A stretch of 7,443 bases of DNA from DAIOHQ01 sp036744635 (GTDB lineage Bacteria > Planctomycetota > Phycisphaerae > Tepidisphaerales > Tepidisphaeraceae). The position numbers were made by a program, and so were the translations under genes. The notes below the pieces were generated by a model. That model ran no database searches, was not told the DNA's origin, and saw only the letters and a program-made list of their open reading frames with translations. The stretch is taken from contig DAIOHQ010000243.1 of NCBI GenBank assembly GCA_036744635.1, positions 1 to 7,443 of the forward strand. The letters run 5' to 3'. Shown here piece by piece: positions 1 through 5,755 of this stretch (positions within the stretch are counted from its first letter, which is position 1; each line of letters begins with the position of its first letter).

Positions 1-846
1 GCTCACCGCGTGGTCATCGCCACGGTGGATAAAGCCTCCGAGGCGAAAACAGTCGAGATGCTCCAGCCTGGCATGAAGGATTTCGGCAAGGCGCTGGTGG
101 TGAGCTACACCGTCACCGTGTCCGAAGACCTGGGCAGTCCAGCGAAGAAGGATGCCCCGGCCGAGACGATCGAATTTCTCGCCCCCGCCCGCGAACCGAT
201 GCCTGGCAATGTCATGGTCGGCGATGGCCCGAATTATCCGGTTCTTCAGCTTGAGAGCAGCTATGTTCTGCTGCTGGACGATGCCGAGATCCGGCAGGAT
301 GGTAAAAAGGACAAGACACTGTTCCTGCCGGCCTATTTCAAGAATTTCCGGCCGGTCGAGGATGAGCTGACCGCAAAAGTGCGCGATACCGCGAATATCG
401 ACAAATGGCCCTGGGGCGATGCCAAGGATGGGCTGGAGCTTGCGGTGTTCCAGCAGTGGCCCAAGATGCCGGTGGGGGCATACTTTCACACGGCCGTCGC
501 GGCGCGAAACGTCTCGAAGAAGCCGATCAAAGTGGACCTGACGGCTACCGAAAAGCACCTGCGCATCTTTGCCACAGACGAGGCGGGGAAAGCTCTCGAT
601 GCTGACCTCTATCGCGGCAACCTCAAGGCCGACAAGCCGGTGATCGTCACGGTAGCCCCCGGCGAAGTGATTTGGGTTGGTCCCTCCGGACCGGCCAATT
701 ATGGCATGGGATTCACCCTTCCCGTCACGCCCGGCGAATGGACGCTGCAGGCATCCTACGAGAACACGAAACAGGACAAATCTGCTCCGGTCTGGACCGG
801 AAAGATTACTTCCGCGAAGCAGACGATTGAGGTGACGGCAAAATAG
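1..846 (+). CDS. Hypothetical beta-rich protein, 5'-truncated by window edge
   Basis: The reading frame is open to the first base of the window, so the gene very likely starts upstream; a GTG at 10 is the first possible internal start and too little sequence precedes it to judge a ribosome binding site. From that GTG 278 residues are visible. I do not recognise a named family. The first ~90 residues alternate hydrophobic strands (VVIATV, ALVVSYTVTV, a Gly/Pro segment, then SSYVLLLD near 83-90), a layout resembling small secreted barrel-like domains. Residues ~155-278 look like an immunoglobulin-type sandwich, with VAPGEVIWVGPSG at 215-227 and TPGEWTLQASYEN at 240-252. An extracytoplasmic role is plausible, but the N-terminus that would carry a signal peptide is missing. 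The TAG stop is formed by the first bases of a REP-like palindrome. The frame is certain; function is unknown. Confidence 0.8.
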   Translation, partial: AHRVVIATVDKASEAKTVEMLQPGMKDFGKALVVSYTVTVSEDLGSPAKKDAPAETIEFLAPAREPMPGNVMVGDGPNYPVLQLESSYVLLLDDAEIRQDGKKDKTLFLPAYFKNFRPVEDELTAKVRDTANIDKWPWGDAKDGLELAVFQQWPKMPVGAYFHTAVAARNVSKKPIKVDLTATEKHLRIFATDEAGKALDADLYRGNLKADKPVIVTVAPGEVIWVGPSGPANYGMGFTLPVTPGEWTLQASYENTKQDKSAPVWTGKITSAKQTIEVTAK

Positions 847-906
847 GGGCGGGGTTTCCCCGCCCTTCTGGCGAAGTCAAAGAGGGCGGGGAGACCCCGC
901 CCCTAC
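843..906. repeat. REPIN-like inverted pair, family A, copy 1
   Basis: Two 24-bp units in inverted orientation at 843-866 and 883-906, separated by 16 nt. Each unit is itself a palindrome: a 4-base head (ATAG on the left, GTAG on the right read on the minus strand), an 8-base arm GGGCGGGG, a TTT or TCT turn, and the complementary arm CCCCGCCC. The two units match at all but two positions (the head base and the turn base). This is the layout of REP sequences and of paired REPs (REPINs), short nonautonomous elements mobilised in other bacteria by RAYT transposases. It sits between convergent genes and could fold into a strong hairpin at both transcript ends. No T-tract follows, so it is not called as a terminator. 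Confidence 0.8.
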
Positions 907-936
907 TTACTGGATCGACGCCAAGGTGGATGGCAT

Positions 937-959
937 AGGCGGGGAGACCCCGCCCCTAC
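937..959 (-). repeat. Solitary family A REP-like unit
   Basis: A single 23-bp copy of the family A palindrome, 30 nt after the preceding pair and 8 nt before the rdgC-like stop codon. Read on the minus strand it has the GTAG head, GGGCGGGG arm, TCT turn and CCCCGCC arm, with one C missing from the second arm. It has the same orientation and TCT turn as the right-hand units of both family A pairs, so it may be the remnant of a pair. Confidence 0.75.
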
Positions 960-967
960 GGGTGAGC

Positions 968-2182
968 TTACGCCACTGCGGCCATCGCCTTGCTGGTCTG
1001 GTTGATCCACTTGCGGATGCTGCTGACCTGCCCTTCCCAGGCAGAGCTGCAGCGCACCTTCAGGAAGGCATCGAACAGGCCATCCATGGTCTTGCAGAGG
1101 TCGCGCAGCAGGGTGATGCGCTCTTCAAACAGCACCCGCGGCGACTCGGCATCCTCCACTTCCGGCAACACTGCCGAGGCCAACGACAGCATTTCGGGAT
1201 TCAGCGTCAGGGTGAACTGCTGGCGATTGGCTTCGACGATCAGCCCGGCCTTGCGCGGCAATTTTCCGACACGCAAGGCATCGCGGGCCTCGGGGGTGCG
1301 GCTGGGACCTTCGCCGCGAATGGTGTCCTTGCCGGTTTGGCCATAGGCGCAATCCAAGTCCAGCGAGCGGTCGATGAAGAGCGTCACGTCGTAGGTTCTT
1401 CCGCCGGCCCTGCTGCCGGCTTCGCTCACCTGCACCACCGCGTTCTTGGCGTCAGCCTCGTGCCAGAGCCAGGTCAGGAATTCATTGCCGAGAAAATCCT
1501 TGGGCTCGGGGCCTTTGGCCACCCAGGGATATTCAGGATAGACGCTCTCTCCGTCAGGCCCGAGAACGAAGCGGGTGGGACGGGAATCCTCATAGTCGCG
1601 CCGGCGCCCGCGCGGCTCGAGCAGGCGCAGGGCCATTGATCCGGCCGTCAACGGCAGCAACTTCAAGTCAAAGGTGCGCTCGAAGATTTCCAGCAGTTTT
1701 TCGAGGCTGGTCCCGCTGGCCGAGCAATAGAGCACTTGGCCGGGGATGTCCCAGAGGATTGGCATGAGCTTGCTGCGGCGAAATTTGCCGCTGCGGAGTT
1801 CCTCGTCAATCTTGCGCTGGATGGTCTGTTTCACATCCCGCTTTTGCTGCTTGCTGATGAAACCGGAAGGGTTGGTCGCGGCCACCGCCTCCTCTTCCAT
1901 GATCTGGTATGCCTTCTTCAGGTCGCCGGGCACCTTGTTGGAATCGATGCGCAGGCCGAAGCAGATGGCGTCGTTGAAGACGTTGTGCTCGAAGGAAAAA
2001 TGGGAATCGAAAATATGCCGGCCGCCCGACCAGCCGTATTCCTCTTCATCGGGGGTTCCCATCTCGCGTTCGCGCAGGGCATGCGCGGCCAGCCGGTCGA
2101 GTAAATCCTGTTCGATCGTCGCGGGGTGCTGCCCGACCACCGCGAAGCGCCGAAACGAAACCGAACCGGAAGCAAAACCCAT
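968..2182 (-). CDS. RdgC-like recombination-associated protein, long divergent form
   Basis: The 404-residue product resembles a divergent RdgC family that I recall from planctomycetes and related phyla. E. coli RdgC is a ring-shaped dimer that binds double-stranded DNA and restrains RecA. Shared layout: an N-terminal strand with SFRRFAVVG (9-17), a helical stretch with NPSGFISKQQKRDVKQTI (104-121) leading to IDEELRSGKFRR, then strands MPILWDIPGQVLYCSA (140-155), a helix and LKLLPLTAG (173-181). This parallels the order in E. coli RdgC of a Lys-rich helix, a strand pair, a helix and a V-P-L segment. The C-terminal half, with GNEFLTWLW (232-240), DCAYGQTGKDTI (277-288) and RVGKLPRKAGLIV (304-316), makes it about 100 residues longer than E. 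coli RdgC (~300). The ATG is supported by GAGG at 2190-2193, 7 nt upstream. The protein is cytosolic, with no signal peptide or membrane segment. Family assignment is from memory of motifs and needs a profile search. Confidence 0.65.
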   Translation of the reverse strand: MGFASGSVSFRRFAVVGQHPATIEQDLLDRLAAHALREREMGTPDEEEYGWSGGRHIFDSHFSFEHNVFNDAICFGLRIDSNKVPGDLKKAYQIMEEEAVAATNPSGFISKQQKRDVKQTIQRKIDEELRSGKFRRSKLMPILWDIPGQVLYCSASGTSLEKLLEIFERTFDLKLLPLTAGSMALRLLEPRGRRRDYEDSRPTRFVLGPDGESVYPEYPWVAKGPEPKDFLGNEFLTWLWHEADAKNAVVQVSEAGSRAGGRTYDVTLFIDRSLDLDCAYGQTGKDTIRGEGPSRTPEARDALRVGKLPRKAGLIVEANRQQFTLTLNPEMLSLASAVLPEVEDAESPRVLFEERITLLRDLCKTMDGLFDAFLKVRCSSAWEGQVSSIRKWINQTSKAMAAVA

Positions 2183-2230
2183 GGAGAATCCTCAGCGTGT
2201 ACCAAACTCGTTCCAGCGCCTCTTGTCCCC

Positions 2231-2287
2231 GTAGGCGCGGGGTTTCCCCGCCCTGTGCGAAGGAGGGCGGGGAGACCCCGCCCCTAC
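2231..2287. repeat. REPIN-like inverted pair, family A, copy 2
   Basis: Inverted 24-bp units at 2231-2254 and 2264-2287 with a 9-nt spacer. Each begins, on its own strand, with GTAG. The left unit has a TTT turn and one arm mismatch (GCGCGGGG instead of GGGCGGGG); the right unit has a TCT turn and perfect arms. The left-TTT and right-TCT arrangement is the same as in the copy at 843-906, and both spacers contain GCGAAG, so the two pairs look like copies of one unit, not chance pairings. It lies about 50 nt upstream of the rdgC-like start codon and 200 nt upstream of the protease gene, so it could fall in the rdgC-like leader. Confidence 0.78.
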
Positions 2288-2332
2288 AAGAGCCGGAATG
2301 CAGGCTGGAAAGCGTGCATCACAATCGAAACT

Positions 2333-2358
2333 GGGGCGGGATCGTAGCGGGGTGGGGG
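2333..2358 (+). other. Candidate G-quadruplex run cluster
   Basis: Four runs of three or more G occur within 26 nt on the plus strand (2333-2336, 2338-2340, 2349-2352, 2354-2358), with loops of 1, 8 and 1 nt. The central loop is slightly longer than the usual 1-7 nt rule. It lies about 130 nt upstream of the htrA-like start, on the non-template strand for that gene. In GC-rich DNA such clusters can occur by chance, so this is only a candidate. Confidence 0.35.
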
Positions 2359-2488
2359 AGATTTTCCAATGCGCGGTTGCGACATCGACAAGAATCGCGC
2401 ATCTTATCCACCACGGGGACGGGTGAAACGTGCATAACTCGGCCGGGACCATTTGGGCCCGCCAATTTTCTAATGCCAGAGAGGCCGG

Positions 2489-4138
2489 ATGAACTATCGA
2501 ATCTTGTTGCGGGCCATGAGTTGTATATTGAGCGCTGCTCTGGCTGCCGGCTGCGCCAATCATTCCCATCACCCCACCACCGCCGAAAGGGCGCAAACTT
2601 CGGATGATTCCACGCCCGGCCAGATCAAGGCGGTTCCGAACCAGACCCGCCGCGCCTTGGGCGATAAGGATCCTTTCCCGGCCGCGACGCCGCAGCGCGT
2701 GGTGGAAGTGACGGCACGGATTTTTCCGGCGGTGGTGAGGCTCGACATCGCCCAGGAAGTGTACGCAGAAGGCAAGCGCACGCTCCGCCGGGGGATCGGC
2801 TCGGGGGTGATCATCGACCGCGAGGGACGGATTCTCACCAACTACCACGTGGCCGGGCGGGCCGCGGAAATCTACGTAACCCTGGCCAACAAGGAGCGCG
2901 TGCCCGCGAAGCTGATCGGCGACGATCACTGGACCGATCTGGCGATCGTGCAGATGGACATGGAGACGGTGAAGAAGAAAAACATCGATTTCAACTTCGC
3001 CGACCTGGGCACGAGCAAGAACCTGCTGCCCGGGCAGGATGTGATGGCCGTCGGCACGCCGTTCGGGCTGGCGCGGACGATGACGCTGGGCATCGTCTCC
3101 AACAACGAGCGCACGTTTTATCCCGACCGCATGAGCATTGACGAATTCGAAACCGGCGACTTTTCCAACTGGATTCAGATGGATACGCCGATCAATCCCG
3201 GCAACTCCGGCGGCCCGCTGGTGGACATGGACGGCAAAGTCGTCGGCATCAACACCCGCGGCGGGGGTCAGAACCTCAATTTCGCCGTGCCCATCGACAC
3301 CGCCAAAGGGGTGATCGATGCGATCCTGAAATCGGCGACGGCGGACAAGAAGGGGAAGGTGGACCGCAGCGACCTGGGAATCAATCTCAAGCCGTTGCAG
3401 GACCTTGAGACGTTTTACAGCCTCGACATCAACAAGGGCGTGCTGGTGAACAGCGTCGACCGCAATTCCCCCGCCGCCAAGGCGGGCGTGAAGACGCAGG
3501 ACATCCTGCTGGAGATCAACGGCAAGCCGATGAACGTGCGCTTTCCCGAAGAAGTGGCGCCGGCGCGCAAGATGATCGCCGATCTGCCCATCGGCAGCGA
3601 TGTCGATCTGACGCTGAAGCGCGGCAAGGAGACGCTGCACCTGCAGACCAAGACGCAGAAGCTCGAAGGGGCGGTTGGCCAGGAGCGCGAGCTGAAGGAG
3701 TGGGGGCTGTCGGTGCGGGATGTCACCCAGCGCTATGCCAATGAAGCGGAGCTGGACGATGACCTGGGCGTGGTGGTGACGACGATGAGCTTCGGATATC
3801 CGGCGCAGAAGGCGGAGCTGCAGCCGGGCGACGTCATTCGCTCGCTCAACCGCCATGAGGTAACCGATATTGACGAGATGGTGAAGCTGTACGAGGAATC
3901 GGTGAAGAAAAAGGAGGATCGGGTGCTGGTGGAGGTGCGGCGCAACCGCGGCGAGCAAACCATGGTGATGAAGATCCCGCACGCCGCCGCCACCACCGAG
4001 GCCGTCCCCGCGGCGCCGGCCGCGACTCTTCCGGTGGGACCGGATGGAAGCACGACACGGCCGGCGACGCCGATGCGTCCTTTCCCCGACCTGCACCGCT
4101 CACCGGCAACGCGACCCGCGACCCGGCCGGCGCCGTAA
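2489..4138 (+). CDS. HtrA/Deg-family serine protease, lipoprotein, two PDZ domains
   Basis: The 549-residue product is an envelope serine protease of the HtrA/DegP type, which degrades or refolds damaged proteins. Residues 1-21 form a hydrophobic leader ending in LAAG before Cys22, a lipobox, so the mature protein is probably lipid-anchored and faces the periplasm; residue +2 is Ala. The trypsin-like domain (~70-285) has a complete triad: His120 in TNYHV, Asp150 in TDLAIV and Ser240 in GNSGGPL. PDZ1 (~292-388) contains GVLVNSVDRNSPAAKAGV; PDZ2 (~402-497) contains GVVVTTMSFGYPAQKAEL and GDVIRSL. A Pro/Ala/Thr-rich tail (499-549, TRPA repeats) ends the protein and is probably disordered. The ATG follows GAGAGG at 2479-2484 by 4 nt. 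A second HtrA-like gene lacking catalytic residues follows after 159 nt on the same strand, so the two may be co-transcribed. Family is certain; the exact subfamily (DegP, DegQ, DegS or a planctomycete type) is not. Confidence 0.95.
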   Translation: MNYRILLRAMSCILSAALAAGCANHSHHPTTAERAQTSDDSTPGQIKAVPNQTRRALGDKDPFPAATPQRVVEVTARIFPAVVRLDIAQEVYAEGKRTLRRGIGSGVIIDREGRILTNYHVAGRAAEIYVTLANKERVPAKLIGDDHWTDLAIVQMDMETVKKKNIDFNFADLGTSKNLLPGQDVMAVGTPFGLARTMTLGIVSNNERTFYPDRMSIDEFETGDFSNWIQMDTPINPGNSGGPLVDMDGKVVGINTRGGGQNLNFAVPIDTAKGVIDAILKSATADKKGKVDRSDLGINLKPLQDLETFYSLDINKGVLVNSVDRNSPAAKAGVKTQDILLEINGKPMNVRFPEEVAPARKMIADLPIGSDVDLTLKRGKETLHLQTKTQKLEGAVGQERELKEWGLSVRDVTQRYANEAELDDDLGVVVTTMSFGYPAQKAELQPGDVIRSLNRHEVTDIDEMVKLYEESVKKKEDRVLVEVRRNRGEQTMVMKIPHAAATTEAVPAAPAATLPVGPDGSTTRPATPMRPFPDLHRSPATRPATRPAP

Positions 4139-4225
4139 CAGGCGTTTCTTAGTCGTATCGAAGCATCCACGATTCGATTCATTCAACAGAACTGCAAAAT
4201 GCCGAATGGGATCTTTGAAATACCT

Positions 4226-4286
4226 GTAGCACGGGCGTCTCGCCCGTGTTCTTATCTCAGAAACACGGGCGAGACGCCCGTGCTAC
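4226..4286. repeat. REPIN-like perfect inverted repeat, family B
   Basis: A perfect 25-bp inverted repeat (4226-4250 and 4262-4286) with an 11-nt spacer. Each arm is also a palindrome: GTAG head, arm CACGGGCG, TCT turn, complementary arm CGCCCGTG, then TT. The head and turn are those of the GC-rich family A repeats in this window, but the stem sequence is different. Its last base directly precedes the GAGGAG ribosome binding site of the second HtrA-like gene. In an RNA spanning the two htrA genes it could fold into a very stable hairpin, affecting translation of the second gene or transcript stability. Similar sequences are, from memory, common in planctomycete genomes and are often mistranslated as N-terminal extensions. 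Confidence 0.85.
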
Positions 4287-4292
4287 GAGGAG
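4287..4292 (+). promoter_or_regulatory. Ribosome binding site fixing the start of the second HtrA-like gene
   Basis: GAGGAG at 4287-4292 lies 5 nt before the ATG at 4298. The frame stays open upstream to an ATG at 4199, but that would put 33 residues encoded largely by the inverted repeat in front of a normal signal peptide. The Shine-Dalgarno match and the signal peptide both favour 4298. Confidence 0.85.
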
Positions 4293-4297
4293 TCCAC

Positions 4298-5686
4298 ATG
4301 TTTCGCTCAATGAAAATCATCGCCGTTACCATTCTTCTCGCCGCCGCTGGCCGCGTCCTGGCCGCGGAAGGCGCCGACTTCACCCAGAAGCTCTACAAGG
4401 AGATCACGCCATCGCTGGTGGCGGTGCAGTGGACGTATGAATATGAGCTTGGCCGCCGCGACCTGATCGGCGCCGCCGTGGTGATCAGCGAGGATGGAAT
4501 GGTGATGGCGCCGCTGGCGCTGCTCAGCCCGCAGATTCCCGATGAGCAGATGAAGGACTTCAAAATCATCGTCCCGCGCGATGAGCAGGAGCCGCAGGAG
4601 ATCCCCGCCATCTTCGTCGGCCGCGATGAGCGCACCGGCGTGGCATTTCTCAAGGCCAAGGAAGCGCAGAAATGGAAGCCGATCAAGTTCGAGGATGCGC
4701 CCATCGCCATCGGCGACACGATTTACTCGGTAGGGCTGCTTCCCAAGGCGGCCGGATATCGCAGCTATCTCGGCCAGGCGACGGTTTCCTGCAAGCTGCG
4801 CGGCGAGATGCCGACGATTCTCGTCACCGGGGCCGGCCTGCCGGCGGTGGGCTCGCCGATCTTCAACGCCGAGGGCAAAGCGATCGGAGTCATCAACGCC
4901 CAATCGCAGCAGCAGCTCATCCTCAACGACCCCACCAACCCGCTGGCCGCCATCAACAACCCGCCGCGTTTCTTCGTGCCGACCAGCTCGTTTCAGCTCA
5001 GCCTGGACGACCCCATCAGGCCCGGGGAGCCGCAGAAATTGCCGTGGATGGGCGTGATGTCGCTCACCGGGTTGAAGAAGGACGTGGCGGAATTTTATGG
5101 CCTGGAGAACCAGCCGGCGGTGCAGATCGGCGACGTGGTTCCAGGCAGCCCGGCGGAAAAGGCCGGCCTGAAGCGCGGGCAGATTATCACGCAGCTCAAC
5201 GGCAAGCCGCTGGAGCGCGGCGACCAGCCGGAGGAGATGCCCGCCATCCTCGCCCGCAACCTGCGCCAGATGAAAGTGGGCGCGGAAATCAAGCTGACGG
5301 TGCTGAGCGACACCGACAAGGAACCCAAACAGGTGACGGTGACGCTCGAGGAACAGCTCAAGCGGGCCAATACCGCCCGGCGCTTCTACGACAAGGACCT
5401 GGGGTTTGGCGCCCGCGAGATCGTCTTCACCGACACCTACATCAACCATCGCCCGGCCGACACCAAGGGCGTGGTCATCACCGTCATCCAGCCGCAGGGA
5501 TCATCCGACCACAAGCTGCAGGCCAATGATCTGGTGGTGCAGCTCAACGGCGAGCCGGTGACGGACCTGGATCAGTTCAAGAAGAGCTACGAGGCGTTCC
5601 GCGACAAAAGCCCCAAGGAAGCGATCGTGATGGTCGTGCTTCGCGCCAGCAAGGAAGAGACCATCCGCATCGAGCCGCCGCAGTAA
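4298..5686 (+). CDS. HtrA-like pseudoprotease, secreted, two PDZ domains
   Basis: The 462-residue product aligns along its length with the HtrA-like protease just upstream but has lost the catalytic triad. An N-terminal signal peptide (1-23, MKIIAV then a hydrophobic core and VLAA) indicates export without a lipid anchor. In the trypsin-like region (~30-235), VVISEDG (61-67) matches VIIDREG of the neighbour, placing Ala74 where His120 should be. RDERTGVAFLKA (109-120) matches the Asp150 segment with Gly114 in place of Asp. LPAVGSPIFNAEGKAIGV (181-198) matches the GNSGGPL segment with Val184 in place of Ser240. PDZ1 (~248-350, VVPGSPAEKAGLKRGQIITQLNG) and PDZ2 (~363-458, LQANDLVVQLNGEPV) are intact. 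It therefore probably binds proteins, as an adaptor, scaffold or chaperone, without cutting them. It ends with two adjacent stops, TAA then TGA, followed by a terminator. The upstream inverted repeat may influence its translation. The fold is confident; the role is inferred. Confidence 0.9.
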   Translation: MFRSMKIIAVTILLAAAGRVLAAEGADFTQKLYKEITPSLVAVQWTYEYELGRRDLIGAAVVISEDGMVMAPLALLSPQIPDEQMKDFKIIVPRDEQEPQEIPAIFVGRDERTGVAFLKAKEAQKWKPIKFEDAPIAIGDTIYSVGLLPKAAGYRSYLGQATVSCKLRGEMPTILVTGAGLPAVGSPIFNAEGKAIGVINAQSQQQLILNDPTNPLAAINNPPRFFVPTSSFQLSLDDPIRPGEPQKLPWMGVMSLTGLKKDVAEFYGLENQPAVQIGDVVPGSPAEKAGLKRGQIITQLNGKPLERGDQPEEMPAILARNLRQMKVGAEIKLTVLSDTDKEPKQVTVTLEEQLKRANTARRFYDKDLGFGAREIVFTDTYINHRPADTKGVVITVIQPQGSSDHKLQANDLVVQLNGEPVTDLDQFKKSYEAFRDKSPKEAIVMVVLRASKEETIRIEPPQ

Positions 5687-5719
5687 TGAGGGGTACTACG
5701 CATGCAGGCGCAAGCAGTT

Positions 5720-5755
5720 GATCCAGCGGGCAGGTTGCCGCTGGATCTCTCTTTT
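5720..5755 (+). terminator. Rho-independent terminator after the HtrA-like pair
   Basis: A perfect 10-bp stem, GATCCAGCGG at 5720-5729 with CCGCTGGATC at 5738-5747, has an 8-nt loop and is followed by TCTCTTTT (5748-5755). It lies 33 nt after the stop of the second HtrA-like gene. The T-tract is on the plus strand only, so it serves the htrA side; the convergent PEP-CTERM gene has the same stem after its stop but no following U-run. Confidence 0.8.

Larger units (their letters stand above)
2183..2488. other. Divergent intergenic region between rdgC-like and htrA-like genes
   Basis: This 306-nt stretch separates two divergently transcribed genes, so it should hold a promoter for each. I find the ribosome binding sites (GAGG at 2190-2193 for the minus gene, GAGAGG at 2479-2484 for the plus gene), a REP pair and a G-run cluster, both listed separately. 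No convincing -35/-10 pair is visible on either strand. TTGCGA at 2377-2382 and CATAAC at 2433-2438 are only weak matches and are not correctly spaced with each other. A reading frame from 2197 to 2607 crosses the region but is built partly from the repeat and runs out of frame into the protease gene; I do not regard it as a gene. Confidence 0.6.

Noticed and set aside
843..959. Three repeat units that might suggest a CRISPR array
   Set aside because: The units are in mixed orientations, are themselves near-perfect palindromes, and have unequal spacers (16 and 30 nt); no cas gene is present.
926..1639. Open reading frame of 237 codons on the plus strand, opposite the rdgC-like gene
   Set aside because: It begins inside the repeat cluster and is antisense to a coherent protein; low-complexity Gly/Ala/Gln composition.
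2377..2438. Possible sigma-70 promoter for the HtrA lipoprotein gene
   Set aside because: TTGCGA and CATAAC are 50 nt apart and neither has a partner at proper spacing; too weak to annotate.
2192..4096. Open reading frame of 634 codons on the minus strand, opposite the active HtrA gene
   Set aside because: It is antisense to a gene with clear protease motifs, has Arg/His-rich composition with no recognisable domain, and runs through the REP pair; long antisense frames are expected in GC-rich codon usage.
4199..4297. Upstream ATG start for the second HtrA-like gene
   Set aside because: The added 33 codons are largely the inverted repeat, and a good Shine-Dalgarno plus signal peptide mark 4298 as the start.
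4307..5449. Open reading frame of 380 codons on the minus strand, opposite the second HtrA-like gene
   Set aside because: Shadow of a gene supported by a signal peptide, PDZ motifs and a Shine-Dalgarno site; no domain or ribosome binding site supports the antisense frame.
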